Source: Coniferiporia sulphurascens (Eukaryota > Basidiomycota > Agaricomycetes > Hymenochaetales > Hymenochaetaceae). Taken from it: a stretch of DNA of 64,000 nt. The stretch is taken from contig NBBA01000004.1 of assembly GCA_002794785.1 (NCBI GenBank), positions 1,674,001-1,738,000 of the forward strand, given 5' to 3'. Under the pieces are notes generated by a model. It saw only the letters and a program-made list of their open reading frames with translations. It was not told the origin of the DNA and did not search any database. Made by a program: the position numbers and the translations under genes. Every line of letters starts with the position of its first letter. The first letter of the stretch is position 1. Positions 12,543 to 24,797 of the stretch are shown here, piece after piece.

Positions 12543-15500
12543 ATGAGCTCACCCTTGCAGGTCAAGCTCGCCAATAACCTCAAAGACAGGCGCTCCTCAA
12601 GCCCTCTTTCTTCTCCTTCCCCCGCCTTTTCTTCCCCATCTCCGCCATTATCCTCTAGTCCGACTTTGCACTCCCGCTTATCATCTACAGAAAGGCCAGG
12701 GCCCGCCGCCTCTCAACTTGACCTGACACCGCAGCTCCAGCGGTCTGTTCCGTCTGTAGTGAAGAGCAGGGCTGGCAGCGTTCTCTCCCGAGGTTTCATC
12801 TTAAAGACAGATCATTATCCATCAGGTGCGTTAGTTTGCCGCATATTGCCTCACTTTACTAGGATAGTAAAACTTTTCTTAGGACGTGCTCTCGACCTCG
12901 ACCTGAATGTCCATGGCGCCCCAAACTTTCGAGCACCCCGGTATGGTAATCTAAATGTCTTCGGCGCCGCCCAGCCCCGTTCCCAAGGGTTGCGCGCCAT
13001 TTTATCTATCCTAAGATGTCGGCCTGGAATTCCAGATCCGCATAATTGTGTATGGTTCTCGACAAGAGAAGAGCCTATTGGTACAGCGTTTTCTGATTAT
13101 GCCATGGTTGTGCGTGCTCACACGAATGGCCAGTTTACATATCCGGTCGCTCGTTTGTCCTCCGTGACTCGTCCTCGCCTCGCAAAAGCTTGCCTATGTC
13201 TGGCAGAGCAGAGAATCTCGAGGATATTGAACGACGCCTGAAGGACGATATTCTTCAGGAGTCCATAAAGTACTGTTCGGGCTTCGCTTTACGTTCAATT
13301 TTGGCTGAATGGAGTCACGATTCAGATTCGGGGGTCTCATTCTTACACATAACGAAGTTGCTAGTATGTGCATGCGTTTCCTCTCCCTGCGCTTTGCTTA
13401 ATACAAGTACTTAAAGCGGATGGCGCGATTCTGCCTACGTGGACGGCAGTGGACCAAAACAACGTGAAAACCTCAAGAGAACTGTGGGAATCGATGAAGA
13501 GGGATGGTTGGCGTGTTGATGTTCGTATTTTCTTTTATACGAGTTCAACCCGTATTAACACGCCGCTGGCAGTATCATCGGTAGGAGTAGATCAGCTGGA
13601 ATCTCCCTTGAACTCTATCAATTTTGACAACTCTGCGAAAAGCATTCCAATTTCTCCAGATCGAGCGATTGAGGTGAGTCCAAGCTTTCAATAGATACCT
13701 TCGGCACAATTTATTAAATTAAATTACCCAAACCAGGACAATTATTTAGACGCATACGTACGCGTCATCAAAGAGACAGACCCAACGAAGACCTCTCTAG
13801 TCTTCTCCTGCGGTATGGGTGCTGTTCGTACAACTTTTGCTATGGTAAGTGTTAACAGACACAACTAAGGTATCTGCTACAAGAACTCACATTTACTGTA
13901 TTGCCTAGGTGGCTGCACTTCTTGTGCGTCGCAAGCAAGTTATCGCACGCGGACTGGCGGACCCATTTCTGGCTAAAGGCTCCTCCACTGCTTCAGGATT
14001 TAGTACGGTTAGCCGAAACACGCAGAAACTATCCATGGAGATTTGCTGAAGCTTTGGCTAGCCGACTAACTCGCAGGTTATCCTTTCGCTCGAGCAGGCG
14101 AACGCTCAGCAAGAGTTAAGCAAATCGCTTCTACGTCTCACTTCTGTTCTACAACAAAGTAGGTCACTAGAACTGTATTTCGTTCCCCCGTCGACCGATT
14201 GCACTAGGACGTTGTTCCGGCTGCTAACACCAATAACCATCAGGTCTACAAGGTCAGAATACACTATCGGCGGTCGAGCTCTTGCTCGCACAGCCGACAC
14301 TTATGGATGGCCTGCGCAAGGCTCACATGGGCAATTATAGCGCTATCCTCAGTTTGCTTGGTTGCCTGGATCACGGTGCAGCCGTTAAACGAATAGTGGA
14401 TCGTGTAATCGACACATGTAGGTACTATCTACGCTAGCTGGTGGAAGGTTGGGCTAACGGGCTATGGATTATGACCGCTCGTGATCATTGCATAATGATT
14501 AGGCGACCACGTTGTGAACCTCCGGGAGGAGATCCTTACCCATCGTGTACGCTACTCGCTCACCAGCTTGGACGACCAACAGCGTGAAGCGTTCCTCGAC
14601 AAGGCAGTGAAAGCCATCGAAAAATAGTGAATCCGTTTTTTTCTTTTAGGAGGCCTAACGCTGACGCGCGTCATCACCACGATATCTATTTACTAGTTTC
14701 TTCATGATTTCTTTCGCTAGCTATGTGGAAGAGATGGGGAATACCAATTTCGACGAGCCATTTTCGCAATGGATGAAGGTACTTAGCTAATTCCTTGTCA
14801 TAATTACTCTAAATTTGACCAATTTTCCCAGACAAGAACCGAAATATGGAAGTTGGTATTCTACGTTTATTCCATCACGGCCGGTAACTTATGCAGAAAC
14901 TCTAATGAAGTCAAGTGACTTACCTCCGAAAAACTCGCGGATCACGTTTAAATGTTTTCGCACCTGTACATGACCTTTCCGCTATCTCAAAAAGTGGATC
15001 TGAAGGGTTGCCTGCGACTGCCGGCGTAAGAAACGATGTAACTATATCAGGCGGACAGGTACTTGGCGACGAATACACGGACCACGTTGTGAAGGTAATT
15101 CGTTCAACTTGAATGGTTGGAGACCCCTTGTACTTAATCATTCGTCGCACAGACTCGTAGCGGTGTGATTTTGCGCGAGAGGTCGGTCCATATCATTTCT
15201 GATGCTGCTAGTTACATTGCTGTACTAAACTGACTTCCATAGCACGCTTCTCAAGTCCGATCAGTGGCTTAGCGAATCGACTGAAGTCCAGCAGGGAGTA
15301 CGGGGCGCGAATAATTTCCGCAATGTCCCGGGTACATGGATCTATGCGCTCGGACAGCCGAGCATCGACGCGATCGACGAGGTAGTACGTCGCGTGAAAG
15401 ACGAGCACCCGGGTGCAGACCACATCGCGTGGATCACATTGCGCGAGGAACCCATCGTATACATTAACGGCGCACCGTTTTGCTTGAGGCGGGAGGGGTT

Positions 15501-18500
15501 CTCGTTGCGAAATATGAAGGGTCTGTTAAATTCAATTTTTCGATCAAGAGTTATATTTAACTTGTCCCCGGGGCCCTCTAGACTACGGCGGTATCTCTGC
15601 ATCACGGCTTGAAGTGCTCGAAAAGCGACTTTGTGACGATGTCATCGCTGAGCTTGATATGTTTGGAGGTAGACTTTTGTTACACACAGAGAACCGTGAC
15701 GGTACAGTCATCCCCGTATGGGATGAGGTGCGCCCAGAGGCAGTCGAGGTGCTCCGCGAGATCATGAAGTCTCGCGAGCGGATGGACGACGGGACGCGCG
15801 TACACTACCGTAGAATTCCTATAACAGCCGAGAAGCCTCCCGACTTTAGTGACCTTAGTGAGCTCATGGACGTCGTCATCCGTTCACATTCGTCAAATAC
15901 ACCGATCATTCTCAATTGTCAGCTTGGGCGGGGCAGAAGTACTATGACCTCCGTACGTGTTATACCTCAAACACACTTTATTTGACAACCTTAACAACCT
16001 TTTTTCTACATAGATAATTATCCTGTTGATTCAGCAGTGGCTTCAGATTGATCAAACTCGCTCACGCCAACGTCTTTCGCATTCCCCATCTATGTATCTG
16101 CGCAGGTCTAACAGCGTTTACGATGTAAACTCAGCACAGAGCGACTCCAATAGGCATTCATATCAGGTCATCAACAGTAGGTGTCTCCAGCTTCCTTTGA
16201 TTATCAGTTTTAATCCGTAACATTTAGACTTGCTTCGTGTCATCCGTAACGGACTGTGGGTAAAGGACGCTGTAGATGCAGCAGTTGACCAATGCTCGGA
16301 AGTGTTCAACTTACGCGACTCAATCGAGGAAGCGCGGATCAATGCTGAACAGGCGGGCAGTAACCACCAGAGGAAGATACACGCGCAAAGAGGTATGCTC
16401 TCAGTATCACTTATTGATTGAGTGAAATCAATAGGTTCTGTTTTTAGGTTTGCATAATCTGAGGCGATACTTTTCCCTCATTACTTTTCAATGGTATCTC
16501 TCGACGATCCAACCTGATACTGTCCGGTCTGTGGAGTCATTTGAGAGTTTCGTAAAGAACCATCCTGGCGTGTCTATTTATTGCTTTATACTGTGTTCAA
16601 ATTAATAACCTCAAGTGCTATCGTATGGACAGTTATCAAAACTTTCGAGAAGGATCTGCTCGCTGAGGGTTTGCACGCGCTCAAGCCACTAGAGCGTGTC
16701 GACCTAGCCGAGGGCGTCGCACTTCCTGACGAAGCACGGCAGGTTGTAGCGAGCAGAAAAGGGTCGATCCTGTCGGCGTCGACCATCCTCAAAAGCGACT
16801 TTTTCTCAAATTTGCAGAAGATGTCTTTACCAGAGTACGCACTGATTGACCACTGTTTTCACACCTGTAGCAGTTCAATGACTACGTTTTACAGACGTAT
16901 TGAAGGTTCGCCAAACTTCCGACGCGTGCCATTGATTTTACAGTTGAACACGACGGCTGTGGACAACGGTGTGGCTTTCCAAAAGAAGATGGTCTGTGGA
17001 AGGTTCGATAGATATGACAAATCTACATGAATGGTGTTTTGAGCTGACCCTCTTTTCAATTCTTTAGCGGTATGCCAACTGTGCAGGGGTAGGCGGTTTA
17101 CACATTAATAGACAACGCATTTATTGAACTTGTATAAGCTTGCGGAGGGCTTTATCAAGGGTAAACGCAGATCTTACAGGACACAACAAGGTTTTCTGGA
17201 CATCTCTGCGCGAGGTATGACAGAAACAAGCAGTTGAAGACATAAACTAAAAGCTGTCCATCAGGAACCTGTGCTCTACGTAGCAGGGAGACCCCACGTC
17301 CTGCGGCTGGTCGATCGCCCCCTAGAGAATGTGGAGTACGTACCGAGCTATATGCATCCCCTCGTTTTAACCACAACGTTTCATAGGGCCACGGGTGTGA
17401 GGACGCAGACTGTTGAAGCGATGGAAATTAACTTGAAGCGCGACGTGATTCGTGAGGTTATCGCAAACGGAGGTCGCATTCTTCTACATGACGAGGTGGA
17501 GGAACGTCCGGGCGTGTTCTCCATCATTCCCGAGTGGGAGTCTGTTAGTGAGGACGACATACTTACACCCCGCGATGTGTTCGACCTGATGGAGAAAGAG
17601 GGCTTCAAGGTACGCTGACTCTCAGACAATAGAGCTGCGTATATGCTTATGCAAGCGGGTAATTTTAGATCAACTATGACCGGATCGCAATAGTGAGCAT
17701 CCTGAATATTTTAAATTGGAATTGGGTACAAGCTGACTCATCCTCCTGCAGACTGACGAACAGGCGCCCCTTCCGGATGCACTTTTCCAACTGTACGAGC
17801 GGGTGCAGTCCGGGTTGCAGCTCGACGACGCGAGGGATTTTATCTTCAACTGTCAGATGGGCAGGGGCCGCACAACAACAGGCATGGTATCCGCGTGTTT
17901 GGTTGCAACAATCGCAACATGGGATGGGAAGAAGGAGTCGCTTACCGTTTCAAGTGTTGGCGAGAGCGACGAGCAGCCATATGACTCCCTCGATGGGCCC
18001 AGCGAAGAGGAGGCATATTTGCAAGGTACGGTCTGTTACCAACCTTAAGGAGAACGCTCCGGATTGCTAACCGGAATTCTATCCGCAGGAGAGTACAAAA
18101 TAATTTTGCAGCTTGTTGGGGTACTGTCTCATGGGAAGACTGCGAAGGCGCTGACGGACCGAGCAATCGACCTTATGCAAGATGTGCAGAATCTCAGGAA
18201 ATCGATCTACGAGTGAATGATTTCTAATTTGCGAACACACCGGATGCTAATTGCCGTTGAATAAGCTATAAATTGAAGATCGAGGCGCTACCGAAGGGAA
18301 GCGACAAGCAGAAGAAGCTCATGAGTCTGGGTGTGAATTACCTGTGAGCTTTCATTCTCTCCAATGTTACCGGTGGCTGCTAACAGTCGCCTAATTGCGG
18401 AATTTTGCATGAAAAGCTACCGGTAAGTCTGACTTGGGTGGATGCGACTTGGCATGAACAGCAATGCTTACCGCCAAGTTGCAGATATGGCACGCTGATC

Positions 18501-18632
18501 GTGTTTGCTAATTATCTGATCGAGCTAAACCTGAAGGAGCTCTCGGCGCAAGATCTGCCGCTATTGTTCCCTGTGTGGTTGAAAGAGCACCGAGAGATTA
18601 CAACAATACTCGGACGCCGGACTCTAGCATAG
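12543..18632 (+). CDS. paladin-like protein with three tandem PTP/phytase-like phosphatase repeats
   Basis: Large multi-exon protein of the paladin family (PTP-like phytase domains). Three CX5R P-loops are visible, one per repeat: CGMGAVR (13809), CQLGRGR (15917) and CQMGRGR (17851). Each follows a hydrophobic strand (LVFS, PIILN, DFIFN) and precedes a helix. Repeated landmarks around them include YRRIPITAEKPPDFSDLSEL (~15810), IAWITLREEPIVYINGAPFC (~15423), RILLHDEVEE and RLLLHTENRD. The N-terminus is a Ser/Pro-rich disordered segment (12543-12700) followed by RGFILKTDHYPSG; HGAPNFR and the analogous EGSPNFRRVPL (~16905) mark starts of phosphatase modules. The C-terminus ends in RYGTLIVFANYLIELNLKEL and KEHREI before TAG at 18630-18632. 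More than 15 short introns are present. Animal PALD1 is reported as a phosphoinositide phosphatase; activity of the fungal protein is inferred. The first loop lacks the second Gly-Arg pattern of the others and may be less active. Confidence 0.85.
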
Positions 18633-18939
18633 GGGAAACAGTAATGAGTAACGCAGTAAATTCGGTGTAGTACCAGCACCTTGTAGTCCAATATTGTTGT
18701 TCGCTTGCTTCCGTCTTGTATAAACTGGCGCTTTCGTAAGCAGTCGCGAGAGCGACATGCATGTGACGTGTGGCCGTCACTAAGTACCGCCCCGCCGCAA
18801 CAGGGCCGCTACCAACCATCTGGGAGGACACTGCCCCGCGTATTTTACACGACGTTCTCCTCCCACATCCTCTTTGCTTTCCTTCTCCCATTTACCGTCC
18901 GCTCATATTCCCTGCGAAGCAGACAGTAGGTTAGCAGCT
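18633..18939. other. intergenic region upstream of Ser/Thr-rich membrane protein
   Basis: About 300 bp with CT-rich tracts near 18850-18900 just before the next start, as is common in fungal promoters. No gene is seen. Confidence 0.4.
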
Positions 18940-20377
18940 ATGCGCCGTCCGTCGACGCGCGCTGGCGCCGCCCTTTTTGTTCTCTTCTGCCTCGCCTTGG
19001 TCTCATTCGAGCGTGTGAGCGCACTGTCGCCGCGCAGCACCGACCTCGACAGACGACTACTTGGCATTCCCACCGATGGCGGCTCGTCGGCCGCGGCGAC
19101 AACGGGGACAGATACGGGCACGACTTCGAGCACAGGAACAGACACGCAAACAACGTCGTCCACGCTATCGACAACATCAACTTCTTCATCATCGTCAACG
19201 ACCACCACAAGCACCACAACCTCGAGTACTGCGACGTCGACACCGACATCGACGCCGCCGGCAACAACCAACCCTGGTACGACGAGTACAACCTCTCAAA
19301 CCTCCACGACCCAGTCGACGAGTACTCCTGCGCCGACTCCGGCGCCGTCACAGGATCCGACATCTAGCACCGTCGTTTCGACATCTGTAAATCAGGACGG
19401 CCAGACGGTAGTTGTGACATTGACTCAATCTAGTACCCCGTCTTCCTCATCTTCATCGGCTGCCCCTACCCAAACTTCCGACTCGGATAGCGGTGGAATC
19501 AGCACTAGTTCAATTATCGGCATGAGCGTGGCTGGCGGCGTGGCACTTATCGGTGTTGTCTCGTTCTTCATCTGGAAATTCACTAGGAAGCGGTTTGGCG
19601 ACTATGATGATGGTATGTCTTTTTCTTTCAAAGAGGTTTATGCTGTTCTAGTGGTAGCAGACGCCTTTTCATTTTCTGACTCCGTCATTCATTTAATACC
19701 CACGCGTGTTCATAGAACCCATCAAATGGCCGGAGCTGAACATGCATAACGAAGACCTTAACTATGCGTTACCAACAAATCGCGCTGCGGGTGCTGGAAC
19801 TGGCGCAGGCGTCGGTGCTGGCTTAGAATCATCTTCAGAAGTTAATTTGTCACGGAATCTATCCGATACGGCCTATTCAGCGTCGCAGTACTCACAGCCA
19901 ACGCAATATGCAAACCCGGCTGCGGACTCAACAGCGGATTTATATGCTCCCGGGGGCGATCCTTATGCGGTACCCCCTCTCCCCCACCTGAATCCTAATC
20001 AGCCTTACCGTGACGACCCGGGTGCGTTGGGAGGGCCGGGATACTATGATCCCTATCGTGGACCCGTTCCCCAAACATTCAACGATGCGGCCTCTGTTGA
20101 CTCGCACGGGCCCGGAGAAGCGATCCCTATGAATAACCTTGCTGCAGGTGGAGCGATGAGCGCGGGCAGACGAACCCCTGGCCCCCAGATGACTGCCATG
20201 GGCCAGATGTCATCACAGCTGCCGATGGCAGGTAGACAGTCCCCGGGTCCAAGTCTTGGATATGGAGCGCCGAATGCATCTGCTGCGTATAGTGGGCGGG
20301 CAAGTCCAGCGCCCGGTATGGTGATGAGCGGGAGGCATAGCCCGGGGCCTAATGCTGCTTATGGTGGCGGGTATTGA
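18940..20377 (+). CDS. single-pass cell-wall sensor-like membrane protein, mucin-type ectodomain
   Basis: Predicted type I membrane protein. The start at 18940 opens with an Arg-rich n-region and hydrophobic signal peptide (GAALFVLFCLALVSF). The ectodomain is an almost pure Ser/Thr/Pro stretch (~19090-19490), likely densely O-mannosylated. One transmembrane helix follows (SIIGMSVAGGVALIGVVSFF, ~19510-19570) with a basic stop-transfer WKFTRKRF. An intron (GTATGT...CATAG, ~19613-19714) joins DD to EPIKWPELN. The cytosolic tail is Gly/Pro/Tyr-rich and carries four GRx(S/T)PxP repeats (AGRRTPGP, AGRQSPGP, SGRASPAP, SGRHSPGP; ~20160-20360). The layout resembles fungal Mid2/Wsc-type wall-stress sensors, but no WSC cysteine domain is present, so sensor function is inference. 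Stop at 20375-20377. Confidence 0.8.
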
Positions 20378-20985
20378 CGAATATGACGTCCGTACGCTAA
20401 GGTCTGGGTGTTTGGGGTTGGCTCCTCTATATCTAGAGGAGGGACAGACAGGGGATGTTGGCTACGTAAACGGGTTCGTTGTTGAGATACTCTTCAGTAG
20501 CACATCTTGTCGCTCACATTATCTATTATTATTAGCATTCGTTCGTCGTTCACCCACCCGTGCAACTTCCTTTGTCTGCTGCAGCTTCGTCCGCATTTCT
20601 TGTTCTTCTTTGCGCACCACTGTCCTTGGATTCGCTTTGTTTGTGACGCAGGCTTCCGCGTTTTGCTCGCGGGATGATTTTGCACTTTCCTTTACCCCCA
20701 GGAGTCTTCATCTGCATTCATCCCACTTAATGAACCTTTATAAAGTGCCCTCAAGCGTACCTTCCCGCATCTCGGACCCGACGGCTCCGCTCACACAGTA
20801 TTATTGTCATACCCATCGCATCTCACAGTCCATTTTGTACGCCATTATGTCCCTACTTCAGCTTCTTAATAGAATTAAGTGTAATTTGCGTTGGGCGATG
20901 GAAGCGTCACGTGCTTTGCTTCGGACTTAAACTTCGATTTCGTCCTCTGACTGACTTTGTTCCCGTAGCCACTAAGTAATGGGCC
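20378..20985. other. intergenic region, possibly with an unplaced first exon
   Basis: About 600 bp between two plus-strand genes. It should contain the promoter, and perhaps a first coding exon, of the next gene, since a strong acceptor (TTTATTTCAG) sits at 20988-20997. I could not identify a convincing signal-peptide exon. Confidence 0.35.
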
Positions 20986-23385
20986 ATGTTTATTTCAGAG
21001 TCTAAATGTCTACTGGGATCGCTCAAGGCTCTCTGTGCACCTCGCGGCTCTCTGGACCCGCATCAGGCTCCTGATTTGAAGAAAGTCGCTAGGCTCGAGC
21101 TCAAGAGCACCTCGCCGCAAGTCTTCTATCAGGACAGGGCATGTTTTGAGCATAACGTTTGTTTGCCAGAAATACTTGCCAAGGGAACAACCCAGCTTGT
21201 GAAGAAAGAATTGGGAAACTCTAGAGGGTCTTCGAACTTTAAGGCAGTCTCTGTTGGCGTTCCCTTGATCTGTGCAGTCTTTGTTGTCATCATAGCCTTG
21301 TTGCTAATGAAATCGTGCTATCTCAAGCAGCGTCGCATTCAGACTATTCACCAAATTCCGACTCTACTGGCTACTTTGCACGATGATGAGTTAGAAAGCA
21401 GGGGGACTGGGGGCAGGTGCCACTCCATCCGGGTGGCAGATACACTGAACACTGTGGACGCTGTTTCAATGAGGAGCCGCGCGCCATCCAAGCGTCCCAG
21501 TGCGCGCTCTTCGATTAGTGAAAATTCTCGGCGAGCGCGACACTACCCAGACCCTGCACCGGGCCTCCTTGTTGGCCTCTTGGGAAGCCCGGATTGGGAA
21601 ACGGGTATGCAGCGCCAGATCGCAGATCATCACTGGCGACAACGCCGAGCGTCGCGTGAGGTTACAGGGAGCTGGCACCTCCGGCATACATGGCACTCGC
21701 AACAGTCAACGTCACAGCCTCCCGACAGCATGTCTCGCGCGCATACATACAGCACGAACACTGGAAGTCATGCTCGAAGGCATTCAGGAAAAGCCGTCAG
21801 TTCGCGCCTACCCCACGTCTCCAGCTTCGGGGAAATCGGTGTGGCGCAGGGGGCCAGGCGTCCAAAATCATTAAACGCCGTTCTCGAACACATAGGCACG
21901 AGTCGCAGTTTTCCGATCATCGGTCAGCCATCTCTCTTGAACATCAGTCACCAGCAAATCGGAGATCCGAATGATGAGGTCGGAGCAAAAGACACTTTCA
22001 CTGCGTCAATGAACACGTATAGCCAAAGACCTTCAACGATAAACGAGGTAGACACCCCTACATCCTCACGCTCACAAATAGAACATGGGACAGCCGGATC
22101 GAATCTCCGAATCCACGTCACGGATTATGGAGTATCAAGTGCTGTGTCTCCGGTTCTGGCACTACTGAGCGAGCCATCTGTGGGTGTACTCGGGGAAAGC
22201 AATACTGCAGACATGGAAGTATCTAGCTCATATGGAAGGCTCGACACAAGCGCAGGATCAAGCATCGTCAGCTCATGGGGCCAGCTACCGAACTTTCCCT
22301 CGCCGCCTATAACACCTGTATCACCGGCACCAGTTACGCCGAACACCTCAAACATAGTTTCCGTGAACACAGTACTTGTCGGCCCCTCCGCCGCACACGC
22401 GCAAATATATGGAAGAATATTTTCTGCAGAGGCCTCGTATTCTGTATTATTGGGAAACTCTAAATATGATCTGGGATTATCCAAGAAGGCCGACCGTGGC
22501 TCCTCGACAAAATGCCATCCAGGAAAAGGGCCACTTATTGACGATTCAACTTTGTCATTCGGATCTGGAGATTGTGGGTGACCTGTTTTTCAAGACACTC
22601 TTTTATCTAACCTGATGGAACTAACGCTCTCTTCTTCGGATGCGATAAATTCTCTGTCTGCCCAGCACACGTTTATCCCAATGGTTCTATAGCGGAGATA
22701 GAAGCTAAAGTAAACATCAAAGCCAACGTGCGCCGTACGCCTTTCCATCCGCTATCCAACATATTGAAGCGGCGCCTCTCGCGCGTGCGAGTACATTCGC
22801 CCGCTGCTCCCACAGTACCACCTGAAGTATACCTGCGCAATTCGGGTCCAATCGGGGATGGACGTTCGCTTTTAAATCAGAACTCGAAGCACATATTAGG
22901 CCAGAGCGAAGAGCTTACCGGCCATTTCCTTTTTGCTCCCGTAAGACCATCTCCACTTAGAGAAGTTGCTTCAGCAAACTCAGTTTCACGGGCGTCTGTG
23001 GCAAAAAAAGAGAACAGGCCAGAGTCGATGAAACCGACAAAACCAAGCGTTACGGATGTTAACGTGGGCCTGAAGGACACTCAGCACCGACGTATCAATG
23101 ACGATGTAGATTATGAATCGGACATATTTCCAGAGGCTTTGGAACTTGTGCGGAAGGACTCGCGTCCGTCACTTTTCCTCGATTTCAATTCTAGTGGTGA
23201 TCTATGCAACGAGGATGTCAGCGAATTTTTTTCACTCGAGACTTCGGAAAGTGCAGGTGCGTTTATACTTGACTGCTTCCGGGCTCATGAACGCTCACGG
23301 ACATTCAATAGACGAAAGAAGATTTGAAATTCCGCAAGCCAGCATGTCTGGTATATTGGACGCGGAAATCGGGCCACGGATTTGA
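20986..23385 (+). CDS. unrecognised single-pass membrane protein with long cytosolic tail
   Basis: No family recognised. The long open exon (to ~22560) has a Cys-containing N-terminal segment (CFEHNVCLPEILAKG), one clear transmembrane helix (VGVPLICAVFVVIIALLLMK, ~21250-21310) and a basic juxtamembrane start (CYLKQRRIQT). The tail is Ser/Arg-rich and several hundred residues long, with disordered character. A GTGGGT...CCCAG intron (~22568-22670) extends the frame into HVYPNGSIAEIEAKVNIKAN and PFHPLSNILKRRLSRV. A last intron (GTGCGT...AATAG, ~23260-23313) gives the C-terminus RRFEIPQASMSGILDAEIGP and a stop at 23385. The start is uncertain: the ATG at 20986 overlaps a good acceptor, so a first exon carrying a signal peptide may lie upstream. 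It neighbours another single-pass protein on the same strand, but no sequence similarity between them was seen. Confidence 0.55.
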
Positions 23386-23786
23386 TGTACCGGGCATCGA
23401 GGATGGACAACTCAACTGTGTCGCGAATAATAAGGTCGCCCTTAGATGACGACGAAGCTTCATTATAATGATCAAGCATGATAGCGCGGGCCCTTGCTTT
23501 ACTGTCATTTCCAGGACTCAAAATTTCGATACACTCTTTTCTTTCCGCGTTCGATTCGAGCTGGGACTTTTTTACGATTACGACAACTGTGTCTGCTTAA
23601 TACTAGATACCTCTGAGTGTGTGTTATACCACTTGTAGTTACCTTTTGGAATGCCGCGGAAATGAAGAAAACAAATTCCGAATCGAAGTCACTTCGAAAG
23701 TGTGGCTTGGAGGATATCATGTGATCCGAGGACAACAGAACCGGGCGCTTGGCTTTCACGAACTCGATATTTGACACTACAGTTTG
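23386..23786. other. intergenic region upstream of FRA10AC1-like gene
   Basis: About 400 bp with no convincing coding frame. It is the presumed promoter of the following gene and 3' region of the preceding one. Confidence 0.4.
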
Positions 23787-24659
23787 ATGTCTTACTACGG
23801 GCAAGCCAGCGGGTCGAGGCTGCCCCCGCCCGCCATTGCAACTGAATTTGATATCCTCAAAGGATCACACAGGTATGATCCACCGCGCACTCTAAACAGT
23901 TCTTGTTGACTGACCACTGCGCACACTTGGTCGGTCTAGGTTTCTGCGTGACGATGACGGCGACGCGGAGGCGGAAGAGGGCGGGAGGAAGGCGCTCTCA
24001 TGGAATGACCAGGTCGCGAAGAAGTACTACGACAACCTCTTCCGCGAATTTGCCGTGTGCGACCTCAAGCATTACAAGACCGGGAACGTACGTCTTCCCC
24101 TTTGGCAAACTGTGGCTAGCACGGGTTTTGCTAACGTGATGGAATTCTCCGCTGGGCTATACAGTTCGCGCTACGCTGGCGTACTGAGGCTGAAGTGCTT
24201 GCGGGCACGGGCGAGACGACCTGCGGGAACACCCGTTGCGCGCGCCACGCGTTCGTTGACCCCGACGCGAGCCCGCCGTTAATCACTGTCGAGCTTCCAT
24301 TCGCTTATGAAGAGCACGGTGTGAACAAGGAGGCCCTCGTGAAAGTGGTGCTGTGCGATACGTGCTTACGAAAACTGATGTGGAAGCGGGAGAAAGAGAA
24401 AGCGAGGGAGAGAAAGAGAGAAGTTGAGCCGGAAGAGTCAAGAGAAGGTGACGGTAGACCGGAGAAGGACGAGCACATATTGAAGAGTCGAGGTGCTGGC
24501 ATAGACGATGACTCAGGGCTAGAAGGCAAAATGCGTTACGGCCGTTCGCAAGACACGAACAAAATTAGACGGCGAAGAAATTCACGTTCCGTTTCACCTG
24601 TTTCCGGTCGAAAACTCAAGCACGCGCGCAACAACCGACATCATACGCCGACAAAGTGA
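23787..24659 (+). CDS. FRA10AC1: FRA10AC1-family nuclear protein (spliceosome-associated)
   Basis: Fungal member of the FRA10AC1 family, small nuclear proteins found with late spliceosomal complexes. The first exon starts at 23787 (MSYYGQASGSRLPPP) and ends FDILKGSHR; an intron (GTATGA...TCTAG) joins it to FLRDDDGD. The family core is clear: AKKYYDNLFREFAVCDLKHY (~24020-24080), an intron, then ALRWRTEAEV, and a putative zinc-binding set of cysteines (TTCGNTRCARH, ~24215, and VLCDTCLRKL, ~24345). The positively charged C-terminal tail (KREKEKARERKREVEPEESR and an RRRNSRSVSP segment) resembles SR-rich splicing proteins. Stop TGA at 24657-24659. It is convergent with NDUFAF7, 140 bp away. Confidence 0.88.
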
Positions 24660-24797
24660 AAATGTTTTACTAGATTAGCAGGCCGCAACGAAGCCGTCGG
24701 AATACAATATCTATTGAACTCTACCATCGCATTTCGGAACGAAGAATACCTATACGGCGTTCTTCCCTTTCGAGACGTGCCTTTTGGACCCAACCCC

